Below, one piece after another: positions 18,148-27,546 of a DNA stretch of 64,000 nucleotides (within the stretch, counting starts at the first letter, position 1; each line of letters starts with the position of its first letter). A model generated the notes under the pieces. That model ran no database searches and was not told the DNA's origin. It worked only from the letters and a program-made list of their open reading frames with translations. The DNA comes from Bacillus coahuilensis m4-4 (GTDB taxonomy: Bacteria > Bacillota > Bacilli > Bacillales > Bacillaceae_K): the NCBI RefSeq assembly GCF_000171615.1, contig NZ_ABFU01000028.3, positions 5,386 through 69,385 on the forward strand, read 5' to 3'. Made by a program: the position numbers and the translations under genes.

Positions 18148-18960
18148 GTGAAGAGTACAGCTGTCATTATACTTACATCTATCATTCTATTATTATCTGG
18201 TTGTTCAGATGAACTTGAAGGTCACACATCCGTAACATCTAGATCCATGACAATGTTAGAGCATCATGCGATTCCCAGTACCTTTTATCCAGAAGACATT
18301 ATCATTGCTTCTATCGGCGATTCTTTAACCGAAGGAGTTGGCGATTCGAAGAACCAAGGAGGCTATATACCATATTTAGATAGCCAATTAGAGGAGTTAC
18401 GCTCCATTGGGGATGTAACGTTTCATAATCTAGGAAAAAAAGGAAGAACGACTTCAAGCATGCTAAAAAAGCTTGATGATCAAGAATATATAGGAACTTT
18501 GTCCCAATCCCAATTAATCATTGTAACAGTAGGCGGCAACGATATGATGAAAGTTCTTGAGCGAAATTTTCAAAATTTATCTGTAGCAGTATTTCAAAGA
18601 GAAATTGACTTGTACAAGAACAACCTAGAAAAGAACATTGTAAGATTACGAGAAATTAATCCTGACGCAGGGATTGTGCTTGTGGGAATTTACAATCCTT
18701 TTCTATCTTTTATTACAAATATTCAAGAAGTGGACGAAGTACTTACCCTTTGGAATAAGGCAAGTGAGGATGTTATTTCTCAGTACGATAAAACATTGTT
18801 TGTTGATATATCTGAATTATTCATTGAGAATGGAGAGGAATCAATTCTAGCAGAAGATTATTTCCATCCTAATGATGTTGGATATGAGAGGATGGCAAAC
18901 CAGTTATTTTTAGCATTAAATGAACAAGAGAAGTGGAAGGAATTAGCAATTTTTCCTTGA
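18148..18960 (+). CDS. ypmR: SGNH/GDSL-type lipoprotein hydrolase YpmR
   Basis: An exported esterase-like lipoprotein of 270 aa. The signal peptide AVIILTSIILLLSGC ends in a lipobox (LSGC, Cys at residue 19). SGNH blocks: block I SIGDSLTEGVGD with the nucleophile Ser, block III TVGGNDMMKV with the Asn, and block V YFHPNDVGYERMA with the catalytic Asp/His. Start is GTG 18148 after GGGAG. ypmS follows by 20 bases, as in B. subtilis. Substrate is unknown; the location implies the outer face of the membrane. Confidence 0.85.
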   Translation: MKSTAVIILTSIILLLSGCSDELEGHTSVTSRSMTMLEHHAIPSTFYPEDIIIASIGDSLTEGVGDSKNQGGYIPYLDSQLEELRSIGDVTFHNLGKKGRTTSSMLKKLDDQEYIGTLSQSQLIIVTVGGNDMMKVLERNFQNLSVAVFQREIDLYKNNLEKNIVRLREINPDAGIVLVGIYNPFLSFITNIQEVDEVLTLWNKASEDVISQYDKTLFVDISELFIENGEESILAEDYFHPNDVGYERMANQLFLALNEQEKWKELAIFP

Positions 18961-18980
18961 GAGGAGTTAAATAGATCCAC

Positions 18981-19568
18981 ATGAAAAAGAATAAATGGAA
19001 AGCTGCTTTTTTTACATTATTACTTACCGTTTTATCATTCTGTACCGTTTTTATTCTTCTTTTAACAGTCTCTTTTGATGAACCTGTAGAAAGAGAAATA
19101 GTACAGAGTTATGATGCTAAAATACCCGTAGAAATCCAATTAACCAAAGATAGTTTGAATCAAATTATTCAAAAATATTTAGAAGATGAAGGATTGACTG
19201 AGACGTTTCAGTATAATGTTTCTGTAGAAGATCAGTTACTACTTGAAGGTGATATTGCTATTTTATCTTCCACCATTCCGTTTCAATTAAAATTTGAACC
19301 CACTGTAACGGAAGATGGAGATATTCAGTTAATCAATCCTTCCATCATTGTAGGAAACATATCTTTACCAGAGGAATATGTATTAAGATTTATTGCGAGG
19401 TCTTATGATCTACCAGAGTTCGTGAATATTGATTATAAAAATGAGACCGTCAACTTGTATGTAACAAGCATGAATATTCAAAACAATATTTCGGTTAAAG
19501 CGAATCAATTTGACTTAGCCACGAATAATATTTCATTTACTTTATATTTGCCATCCGAAAATGAGTAA
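18981..19568 (+). CDS. ypmS: YpmS family membrane protein (DUF2140)
   Basis: A 195-aa protein with one N-terminal membrane anchor (AAFFTLLLTVLSFCTVFILL) and an extracytoplasmic domain with the DUF2140 pattern: VEIQLTKDSLNQIIQKYL, FQLKFEPTVTEDGDIQL, VGNISLPEEYVLRFIARSYD. It forms an operon with ypmR. Function unknown; a structural partner of the YpmR lipoprotein is possible but not shown. Confidence 0.83.
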   Translation: MKKNKWKAAFFTLLLTVLSFCTVFILLLTVSFDEPVEREIVQSYDAKIPVEIQLTKDSLNQIIQKYLEDEGLTETFQYNVSVEDQLLLEGDIAILSSTIPFQLKFEPTVTEDGDIQLINPSIIVGNISLPEEYVLRFIARSYDLPEFVNIDYKNETVNLYVTSMNIQNNISVKANQFDLATNNISFTLYLPSENE

Positions 19569-19577
19569 GATAGCATG

Positions 19578-19609
19578 AAAAAGGTCGCCTTTAATGGGCG
19601 ACCTTTTTC
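19578..19609. terminator. bidirectional intrinsic terminator
   Basis: AAAAGGTCGCC / GGCGACCTTTTT between the convergent ypmS and DUF4397 genes. Confidence 0.85.
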
Positions 19610-19615
19610 TAATTT

Positions 19616-20359
19616 TTATCCTTTTAAAAGGATGGATTCTAGAATGGGCTCTTTTTCTAAAAAACCTACTGCTACAATGGTATAACTCTCATTTGGTTTA
19701 AAAGTTAAATTAGGTAACGGAAGGGCAACTTTCTTTGAACCAGCTATTCTAACTTCTAAATCCACTGTCATTGGAGAGAGAGGTAAATAATTTGTCGCTT
19801 GTTTATATGAAATAGTAGGGAATATAACATCTCCATTTTTAACGGCAATGTCTACTGTAGGGCTAGTGGGAGACAAATGAATAAATTTTACTTTGGTTTC
19901 ATTCGCTGGAACAGAAGGTTGGTCCAAATATGCTTTTAATTGAAGAGTAGGGGTTTCTCCAATTGCAGCCAGTGTGTAAACCATTCCTGGTGTAGTGACG
20001 ATTTTTTTTGAAATAACAGAATCTGTTTGATTACCTGTTGGATAGATATCAATATGATAAGACCCACCTGGTAGGGTGATATAATTACTAACTCCCTTAT
20101 AGGGTACATTCGTTAAAACCTTCTGGCTATTGATAAACACGTCAACATTTGAAGTAGTGGGTGCGGCATGTAAAATACGTATATAAGCTGGCTGCTTGGC
20201 ACGTTCATTTTCTGCCCATTTATCTTTCATCATTTGATGAATAGACTCTAAATGTTTTTGATAATAGAAAATATGTTTTGTCGGATCTGTGTATTTGTAA
20301 TACTTTGCAAGTACATCATAATGGATAGCTAGCTGCAAAAAGTTTGATTCATTCATCAT
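19616..20359 (-). CDS. DUF4397 domain protein
   Basis: A 247-aa protein with two DUF4397 units. Unit 1: YIRILHAAPTTSNVDVFINS then GVSNYITLPGGSYHIDIYP; unit 2: KVKFIHLSPTSPTVDIAVKN then QATNYLPLSPMTVDLEVRIA. The pattern 'RxxHxSPxxxxVDV...Y' is the domain hallmark; these are beta-sandwich domains common in spore or surface proteins. An N-terminal helical part (MMNESNFLQLAIHYDVLAKY) replaces a signal peptide, which suggests the protein is not exported by Sec. Start ATG 20359 follows CGGAGGAATC. Function unknown. Confidence 0.8.
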   Translation of the reverse strand: MMNESNFLQLAIHYDVLAKYYKYTDPTKHIFYYQKHLESIHQMMKDKWAENERAKQPAYIRILHAAPTTSNVDVFINSQKVLTNVPYKGVSNYITLPGGSYHIDIYPTGNQTDSVISKKIVTTPGMVYTLAAIGETPTLQLKAYLDQPSVPANETKVKFIHLSPTSPTVDIAVKNGDVIFPTISYKQATNYLPLSPMTVDLEVRIAGSKKVALPLPNLTFKPNESYTIVAVGFLEKEPILESILLKG

Positions 20360-20690
20360 GATTCCTCCGATCATCTTTCACTCTTAGCTACCATATTCTT
20401 TGGACTAGTAAATGGTGATATGTCCTAATGAAAAACCCAAGAATGATCCTCTAAATGCCCGTTATTATTGATAGGGTAGCTTAGTATACAAATAAGTGTT
20501 TAGTATACATTAAGTTTAGGATATGGGGATTTGGGAATTGATTAGTGTAGTAGTTTTCAACTAAGGAATAGTGTATCTGGTAGGATGACTTCCAACTAGA
20601 ACCAACATGATTGGTTTTTTTGAACCATTTGGTAAGAATTGTGCGAAGTTAATGGGAATACTCCTATATATTTAGTAAAGGATGATGAAT
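20360..20690. other. divergent intergenic region
   Basis: About 330 bases between the divergent DUF4397 and PTS IIA genes. It must hold both promoters. Visible structure: two TTAGTATAC copies (near 20480-20510) and a small hairpin AACCAA-CATGA-TTGGTT followed by T5 near 20600-20620. No antiterminator-type or riboswitch fold recognised. Confidence 0.4.
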
Positions 20691-21194
20691 ATGTTTAAGA
20701 AGCTATTCGGTAAAGAGGAACCAGTTTCACCAACAGTAGAAGTTGTAGCTCCAATTACAGGGAAAATAGTTTCTTTAGAAGAAGTACCTGATCCAGTATT
20801 TTCTCAAAAAATGATGGGTGATGGTTTAGCCATTGAACCCACTGTTGGGAAAGTGAAATCCCCCATAAAAGGAGAGGTGATACAACTGTTTCCAACGAAG
20901 CATGCTGTTGGTCTAAGAGCATTAAATGGTGCTGAAATTTTAATACATATTGGGCTGGAAACAGTATCAATGGATGGAGAAGGATTTGAGAGTTATGTAA
21001 ATCAAGGAGATAAAGTGGAAGTAGGTCAAGATTTAATTTCTTTCGATATCAATTTAATTAAAGAAAAAGCGAAGAGTACTCTTACTCCCATTATCGTGAC
21101 TAATTCCGATGAGATGAACGAAATTGATCAGCAATTAAACGGTGAAGTAAATGGCGGTACGGATGTTGTGTTAAAAATTACTAAGCAGAATTAA
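20691..21194 (+). CDS. ypqE: PTS glucose-type IIA component (YpqE-like)
   Basis: A stand-alone EIIA-Glc domain of 167 aa that carries phosphate from HPr to an EIIB domain. Phospho-acceptor His lies in AEILIHIGLETVSMDGEGF; the other active-site His is in FPTKHAVGLRALNG. The APITGKIVSLEEVPDPVFSQ block is diagnostic. I chose ATG 20691 (AAAGGA nine bases before) over ATG 20682. No EIIB or EIIC lies nearby, so, like B. subtilis YpqE, it must work with other PTS permeases or as a regulator. Confidence 0.88.
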   Translation: MFKKLFGKEEPVSPTVEVVAPITGKIVSLEEVPDPVFSQKMMGDGLAIEPTVGKVKSPIKGEVIQLFPTKHAVGLRALNGAEILIHIGLETVSMDGEGFESYVNQGDKVEVGQDLISFDINLIKEKAKSTLTPIIVTNSDEMNEIDQQLNGEVNGGTDVVLKITKQN

Positions 21195-21290
21195 AATTGA
21201 AAGATTGATTTAGGCGAATGCACAAAACATGACCAGGCTATCATCATATGGTGTAGAGAAAGAAAAACATTATATGAGGAGTGAAATGTT

Positions 21291-21446
21291 ATGTATCACG
21301 GTGCAGACTATTGTTACTACGACCAACCAACATATGCATATCCAGCATACACTGGGTCTAATCCAAATACGTTCGCGTTAATTGTTGTGCTTTTTATCTT
21401 GTTAATCATAATTGGTGCAGTTTGTTATTACCCTCGCCCATGCTAA
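21291..21446 (+). CDS. YjcZ family sporulation-type small membrane protein
   Basis: A 51-aa peptide starting MYHGADYCYYDQPTYAYPAY, then the YjcZ-family helix FALIVVLFILLIIIGAVCYY. Peptides of this type are abundant in spores of Bacillaceae, with a Gly/Tyr-rich head and one C-terminal membrane helix. ATGAGGAGTG precedes the ATG. It is too short for usual gene calling but family, ribosome site and terminator agree. Confidence 0.8.
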   Translation: MYHGADYCYYDQPTYAYPAYTGSNPNTFALIVVLFILLIIIGAVCYYPRPC

Positions 21447-21478
21447 TAAAATAGCTAATATGTAGTAGTTAAAAAAAC

Positions 21479-21516
21479 AGAATGAGAAGACAGCGTCTTT
21501 TCATTCTTGTTTTTTC
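21479..21516. terminator. bidirectional intrinsic terminator
   Basis: Stem GAATGAGAAGAC / GTCTTTTCATTC (one mismatch) with T-rich flank, between the YjcZ-like gene and the convergent chemoreceptor gene. Confidence 0.75.
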
Positions 21517-21519
21517 TTG

Positions 21520-23301
21520 TTACATATTAAAGTTTGAGATTAATTCTCGAAGTTGTTCAGCTTGTTTTGATAGCTCAGATGAAGACGCGGTAACTTGTTG
21601 CATTGCGGCAGAACCTTCTTCTGAAGCTGCTGCTGTCATTTCAGTGCTTTCAGCTGTGTGAATGGCAATTCGATTAATTAAATCAAATGACTCTTCGACA
21701 GTATTATTTAATTCAAAGGTAGATTCAATATGTTGTACCATTTCATCTATGACGTGTAATGTGTCAACAGAATTCGTTTGAATCTCTTTTAGGGAAGTAA
21801 CGGTTTCCTTCGATATCTTTACACCATTATTTACCTCAATAACAGCTTCTTTTATTTTGATCCACTATTAATTGTACTTCTTCTTGAATCATGTAGACAA
21901 TCGCGGCAATTTCTTTCGTTGCACCTTGAGATTGTTCAGCTAATTTCCTTACTTCATCAGCTACAACAGCAAAGCCTTTTCCGTGCTCACCAGCCCTAGC
22001 CGCTTCAATTGCTGCATTTAATGCTAGAAGATTGGTTTGTTCAGCAATATCGGTGATGGTTTTAATAATACTGGTAATATTCTCTGATTTTTTTCCTAAA
22101 GACTTAACGGTTTCGCTGGATTGTAAGATCGCTCTTTCAATATTATTCATTTTCTGCTCGGTTAGTTGAACAAATTCTGTGCCCTTATTTGTAACATTTA
22201 AGGTCGCTGATGCAGCATCTCTTACCTGTTTAGATTGAGTGGTAAGAGTGAGAGAGGAGTCTTTTAATTCCTTCATAAACGATAAGCTTTCATCCATTTT
22301 TTCCTTTCGTTTGCTCACTTCCTGCTGCAATTTCAGAGGAAGACTCGCTAATGGATACAATGGTTCGTGAAGTTTCTTCAGCTGATGCATATAATTGTTC
22401 GGAACTTGCTGATACACTTTCAGACATTAATGCAACTTGTCTCACAAGATTTGTGATACCATCCATTAATTTATTTGTATCAGCTGCAAGCATTCCAAGC
22501 TCATCTTTTGATTTAATTTGAATTCGTTTCGTTAAATCTCCACCTGCGTTAGCCATTTCAGTTAAAGATGAAGAAATTACTTTAACATTTCGTTTAATAG
22601 AGAAAATCATCATGAATCCAAATACTATGGCTAACAAAATGGCAACGGCAGATAAAGTAAAGATGATCATTCTAGAAATGGCTAAGTCCATTGATAGTGC
22701 TTCAATACGATTAGATGTTGACATGATTTGGTCTTCTTTCATCATTTGTACATATTCAGCAATACTATCCATATATTTTTTTCCGTAACCATCTGATTCA
22801 ATTTGTTGAGCTCGTTCTACATCACCTTTATCTCTGGTTTCAACAATCCAGTCAATATTTTTAATCCAAAGGGCATAAGTTTGTTCAATTTTAATAAAGC
22901 GCTCAAGCTGTGTTTCATCTGTAGCGAGGAGAGTTTTTAATTCTGTAAAATACTGAGAAATTGACTCTTTTCCTGTCGTGTAAGAACTAAGAAAATCCTT
23001 GTTTCCTGTAATGACGTAACCTCTTTCTCCTGTTTCAATCATTAGTAATGCAGAATTCATTTCTTCAATAGTATTTCTTACTGCAAGCTCTTGATCAACT
23101 AAATAGTCAATTTCTTTTTGTAAATTACTAAATTCTTGATGTGCACTAAAAGCAATAAACAGAAGTACTAAAGAAAGAATGGAAAAAGAGAGAATGAGCT
23201 TTCCTCTAATCGTTTGGAATAGCTTCATTCCAGGAAATATTATTGAAGGGATGTTTATACGTTTTGGAACTCTCATCTTTGAAGCATTTTTTTTTCATCA
23301 T
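21520..23301 (-). CDS. methyl-accepting chemotaxis protein with CHASE3 domain (frame-interrupted)
   Basis: Transmembrane chemoreceptor of about 590 aa. N-terminal helix [20 protein letters not shown]; periplasmic-side CHASE3 domain with the typical [19 protein letters not shown]; second helix [23 protein letters not shown] domain ([20 protein letters not shown]); signalling domain with the hairpin tip [20 protein letters not shown]. Three frame breaks: the A9 run at 23287-23295 near the start (true start [17 protein letters not shown] 23301), near 22300-22320, and near 21840. Ligand unknown. It is a single gene between terminator and the yod promoter region. Confidence 0.85.
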
Positions 23302-23580
23302 TGTCCCCCTATTTAAAAAATTATGTAATATTAAAATTATTGTAACATTTAATTTAGATTATTCTACAAATTTCTGCATAATTAATGAAATATTTCGCAA
23401 ATTCGAAAATATGGAAATATCTATAAAACTTACTTTATAACAAAATATGATAGAAAAATTTAAGAGCAGTTGGCATATATATTAAGAAGGTTGAAATTAT
23501 TTAGGTAAGAAACATTCAATAAAAAGAATAAATAATATATAAAGCGCTTACAAAATTATAGCAGTTTGGAGGACCCCCTA
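23302..23580. promoter_or_regulatory. promoter region of the lysine operon with candidate cre site
   Basis: A 280-base A+T-rich region between divergent genes. At 23537-23552 the bottom strand reads TTGTAAGCGCTTTATA, one mismatch from the CcpA operator consensus WTGNAANCGNWNNCW. It lies about 30 bases before the yodT start, downstream of any likely promoter, a typical roadblock position. A sigma-E type -10 (CATATATA near 23477) is possible because the B. subtilis operon is sigma-E dependent, but I see no convincing -35. Confidence 0.45.
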
Positions 23581-24878
23581 ATGTCCAATTCCTTTCTTAT
23601 CAAGCCTTTATTAGGATACGATTACCCCACTATAGAATATGGAAAAGGTATTTTTCTTTACGATAGTGATGGAAAAGAGTATGTAGATGGTTGTTCAGGT
23701 GCAGTTACCGCCAATATAGGACATGGAATGGAAGGGATTATACAAAAAATGACGATACAAGGAGAGAGAATTTCCTTTGTGTATCGTTCACAATTTACAA
23801 ACGAACCAGCCGAGGAATTAGCACAATATCTAGGGAATGAAGTGCCATATGCTCCTTGGTGCTTTTTTGTAAATAGCGGTTCTGAGGCTGTTGAAACGGC
23901 CATTAAGATTGCGATTCAATATTGGCAAGAGAAAAAAGAATGTCAAAAACAAATTATTCTTTCTAGATGGATAAGTTACCACGGCATTACATTAGGTGCT
24001 CTAGGTCTGTCTGGACACGGAGGTAGAAGAGAAAGGTTTGAACGTTCTCTATTAGATAGGCCTTTACTTGAACCTCCATATTGTTCATCTTGTCCTTTTG
24101 AAAAAACATATCCCTCTTGCCAATTATTATGTGCGAGACAATTGGAGACAGTTATTAAAAGGTTAGGAGCTGGAAATATTGCGGCTTTTATTGCAGAACC
24201 GATTATCGGTGCAGCAGGAGGGTGCATCGATGCCCTATAGGTTACTATGAAGAGATCAAAAGAATATGTGACAAATACGGAATATTATTCATTGCTGATG
24301 AAGTTATGACAGGCTGCGGAAGAACAGGAAGATTTTTAGCTCTAGAACATTGGGGAGTCAAGGCAGATATTATTACATTAGGTAAAGGACTAAGTGCTGG
24401 ATACTCTCCTCTCGCCGCCACTCTAGTAAGTGAAAAAATTATACAAACAATTGAAAATGGATCAGGCGTGATTATGAGTGGTCATACGTATAGTGGGAAT
24501 CCGCTTTCTTGCTCAGCCGCACTTGCAGTACAGAATTTTATAAAAGATAGAAATTTATTAGTCAATATCAGCACACTATCACCTATTCTGTTTGAAAAGC
24601 TAAACGAACTGGTATCTCTCTATCCTTTTATAAATGAGGTTAGAGGTAAGGGATATTTAATTGGAATAGAATGTACTCCTCCAGAGCAATCAAGTGCTGA
24701 AGCATTTACAAATTTAATGATCCAGTCATGTAAGGAGGAAGGTTTATTAGTTTATCCCGCAGGTAGTGGCATTGATGGTCGAAGCTTGTCTGCCATTATT
24801 ATTGCTCCTCCCTTTACCATCACACTTGATGAAATTGACCTGTTACTAGAACGTTTAAAAAGGGCCTTAACCGTATAA
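23581..24878 (+). CDS. yodT: class III aminotransferase YodT (frame-interrupted)
   Basis: PLP-dependent class III aminotransferase, by context the N6-acetyl-beta-lysine transaminase step that gives 6-acetamido-3-oxohexanoate. PLP motifs: FVNSGSEAVETAIKIA (phosphate binding), FIADEVMTGCGRTGRF, and Lys in ITLGKGLSAGYSPLAA. YVDGCSGAVTANIGHGM at the N-terminus also fits. ATG 23581 follows GGAGG. One C is missing in the CCC run near 24231-24234; the protein resumes as PIGYYEEIKRICDKY. About 433 aa. First gene of the operon; B. subtilis has yodT in the same cluster. Substrate assignment is inference from pathway order. Confidence 0.85.
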
Positions 24879-24893
24879 AAGGAGAATAGTACG

Positions 24894-25584
24894 ATGAATA
24901 GGTGGAAAAAGATTGTTCATGAAGATAGGATTATGAAGTTGTTCTTTGATGGGATGATACTCATGTACGGTGGATTTGGTGGTATTGGCACTCCACCAAC
25001 ATTAGTCTCGTTAGTCACAAAAAATAAACAATAAGGATTTAACATTGATTGGAAATGATGCTGGATTTCCAACGATTGGGATTGGACCTTTAATCGTTCA
25101 AAAAAGAAGTAAAAAAAATAATCACTTCACATATAGGTTCTAATCCAGTTGCGGGAAAACAAAAAGAAGAAGGGATAGTTGAAGTCGACCTTGTACCTCA
25201 AGGAATACTAGCAGAAAAAATTCGAGCTGGTGGTGTTGGTCTTGGGGGCTTTTTATCTGATATAGGAGTAGAGGATCCTTTAATTAATAAAGATAAAAGG
25301 ATACTTGAATTAAATGAGAAATTGTATTTACTTGAAACATCATTAGTTAGCGACATTTCCATTGTTTATGCAAAAATAGCGGATGAATTTGGCAATGTTA
25401 TATATGAAAAGAGTGCGAGAAATATAAACCCTTTAGTTGCAATGGCAGGGAAATTACTATTGTAGAGGCGGAACAAATCGTCAAAGCAGGTGAATTAAAT
25501 CCGAATGACATTCATACGTCTGGGGTTTTCGTTGACTATATCCTTCAATCTAAAGGAGTTGATTGGAAGTGGGTATGGGAATGA
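24894..25584 (+). CDS. yodS: CoA-transferase alpha subunit YodS (frame-interrupted)
   Basis: Alpha subunit of a 3-oxoacid CoA-transferase. N-terminus MNRWKKIVHEDRIMKLFFDG, then the family loop MYGGFGGIGTPPTLVSLV (a glycine-rich oxyanion loop), TLIGNDAGFPTIGIGPLI, SHIGSNPV, and VDLVPQGILAEKIRAGGVGL. Three breaks at A-runs near 25020-25032 and 25109-25118 and near 25450-25460; joined about 230 aa. It overlaps the start of yodR, as alpha and beta subunits usually do. By pathway logic it activates or releases a beta-keto or 4-acetamidobutyryl CoA ester of lysine catabolism. Confidence 0.8.
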
Positions 25585-26231
25585 CATGGAAAGAGAAAAT
25601 TGCCTATCGAGCTGCAAAGGAAATAAAGCAAGGAATGATTGTAAATTTAGGAATTGGAATCCCCTCACTTATCTCAAACTATGTTTCAAAAGAAGACCTC
25701 GTCACGTTTCATAGTGAAAACGGAATAATAGGGATGGGAGAGGCACCTCAAAGAGGAGAAGAGGACCCTCTCATATGTCATGCTGGTGGATACCCTGTTA
25801 GTACAGTACCTTGGACTTCTTATACGGATTCTACCACAGCATTTGCCATTATTAGAAAGGGTCTGATAGATATTACATTTTTAGGTGGACTTGAAGTTAA
25901 TGTAAATGGTGATTTAGCTAATTGGATTATTCCAGGTAAAAGGTTACCAGGAATGGGTGGAGCTACTGAACTTGCAGCCAAAAGTAAAAATGTTATCGTA
26001 TTAATGTCACAATTTGATAAAAATGGGAATTGCAAGCTTGTGAAAGAATGTACCATTCCCAAAACAGCTAGTGCTTGTGTTCAGCAAATTTTTACAGAGA
26101 GAGGAAAATTTTTAGTGAAAGATGATCATTTTCTATTTGTTGAGGCCTTTTCTAAAGAAGCATTAGAAGTAACATTACGTGAAAAAGTTGAATGCATTCG
26201 AGTATCTCATGATATATTCATCACAGAGTAA
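25563..26231 (+). CDS. yodR: CoA-transferase beta subunit YodR
   Basis: Beta subunit of the same 3-oxoacid CoA-transferase. The catalytic Glu lies in HSENGIIGMGEAP (S-E-N-G motif), preceded by MIVNLGIGIPSLISNY and followed by FLGGLEVNVNGDLANWIIPG and GMGGATELAAKSKNVIVLMS. About 219-222 aa, the usual size. Start could be TTG 25563 (AAAGGAG four bases before) or ATG 25575; both overlap yodS. The frame is intact. Works only with YodS. Confidence 0.87.
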   Translation: MEVGMGMTWKEKIAYRAAKEIKQGMIVNLGIGIPSLISNYVSKEDLVTFHSENGIIGMGEAPQRGEEDPLICHAGGYPVSTVPWTSYTDSTTAFAIIRKGLIDITFLGGLEVNVNGDLANWIIPGKRLPGMGGATELAAKSKNVIVLMSQFDKNGNCKLVKECTIPKTASACVQQIFTERGKFLVKDDHFLFVEAFSKEALEVTLREKVECIRVSHDIFITE

Positions 26232-26244
26232 GGAGGGAAGATAG

Positions 26245-27516
26245 GTGGAGTTTTTAATCAACGAACTAATTCAAAAGAAAAGAGAAAAGACGATTGCTTT
26301 CTTACAGCGATTAATACGGGAAGACAGCACGAGAGGCAATGAATCTAACGCTCAGGCGATCATCATTGAGAAATGTAGAAAGCTAGGCTTACAGTTAGAT
26401 ATATTTGATATTGATCATGATTGTGTAAAACACCATCCTTTTTATTCTTGTGATAGAGAAAATTTTTCAGGAAACCCAAATGTAGTGGCGACACTAAAAG
26501 GGTATGGACAAAATGGTAGGAGTATTTTGCTCAATTCACATATTGATGTTGTCCCAACGGGTAATGAGAAAGAATGGACAATGGCTTCACCTTTTAGTGG
26601 AGAAAGAAAAAATGGAAAAGTATATGGAAGGGGTACTTCTGATATGAAAGGCGGTACCGTTTCCCTTTTATTAGCACTCGAGGTAATCAAGGAACTTCCC
26701 GTTACATTACTAGGAGATTGTGTATTTCAAAGTGTGATAGAAGAAGAAAGTGGAGGAACTGGAACCCTATCTTGTTTACTCAATGGATATACGGCAGATG
26801 CAGCCATTATTCCAGAACCGACTAATATGAAATTATTTCCCAAACAACAAGGTTCCATGTGGTTCAGGTTGACCGTTAATGGGAAAGGGGCTCATGGCGG
26901 CACCAGATACAATGGAAAGAATGCTATTCTCCTAAGCAGGAAAGTCATTGATTCTCTATTACTTCTAGAACAAATTCGTAATAACAGAATAGTAGACCCT
27001 TTATATGAGAGCGTTAACATTCCGATCCCCATTAATATAGGAAGAATAATAGGTGGGGATTGGCCTTCTTCTGTGCCTGATAAAGTCATAATGGAAGGAA
27101 GATATGGAGTGGCTCCGGAAGAATCGATGGAAGATGCTCAAAGAGAGCTACAACAACTAATTAGTAGACTAAACGACGCAGAGGAATGGTTTAATCAACA
27201 CCCAATTAAATTAGAGTGGTTCGGTGGTAAATGGCAATCCAGCACTCTTTCATTAGATCATCCAATATTGTCTGTAATTAAACAAAAAGTAAAAGAAGTA
27301 AGTGGAAAGGAGGCTATACTTGAAGCTTCACCTTGGGGTACGGATGGTGGAATTCTTTCAAAAGGAGGAGATATTCCAGTAGTTATCTTTGGACCTGGAG
27401 AAACGAGTCTTGCTCATCAAGCAAATGAATGGATCTTAGAGGAGTCCATTTTTTCTCATTGTGAAATCATTGTTCGGACTATATTAGAATGGTGCGGGTA
27501 TGTTAAAAAAGAATAA
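26245..27516 (+). CDS. yodQ: M20 family deacetylase YodQ
   Basis: Zinc-dependent amidohydrolase of the ArgE/DapE group, 423 aa. Metal ligands: NSHIDVVPTGN (His, Asp), GRGTSDMKGG, EEESGGTGTL (catalytic Glu pair), and a distal His in GETSLAHQANEW. ATG is replaced by GTG 26245 after AAGGAGG. In this operon the plausible substrate is an acetamido acid such as 4-acetamidobutanoate, giving 4-aminobutanoate, but an N-acetyl-beta-lysine deacetylase is equally compatible. Orthologous position to B. subtilis yodQ. Confidence 0.83.
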   Translation: MEFLINELIQKKREKTIAFLQRLIREDSTRGNESNAQAIIIEKCRKLGLQLDIFDIDHDCVKHHPFYSCDRENFSGNPNVVATLKGYGQNGRSILLNSHIDVVPTGNEKEWTMASPFSGERKNGKVYGRGTSDMKGGTVSLLLALEVIKELPVTLLGDCVFQSVIEEESGGTGTLSCLLNGYTADAAIIPEPTNMKLFPKQQGSMWFRLTVNGKGAHGGTRYNGKNAILLSRKVIDSLLLLEQIRNNRIVDPLYESVNIPIPINIGRIIGGDWPSSVPDKVIMEGRYGVAPEESMEDAQRELQQLISRLNDAEEWFNQHPIKLEWFGGKWQSSTLSLDHPILSVIKQKVKEVSGKEAILEASPWGTDGGILSKGGDIPVVIFGPGETSLAHQANEWILEESIFSHCEIIVRTILEWCGYVKKE

Positions 27517-27546
27517 ATCTGTTCTTAATGGAGGAGGAACTAAAAC

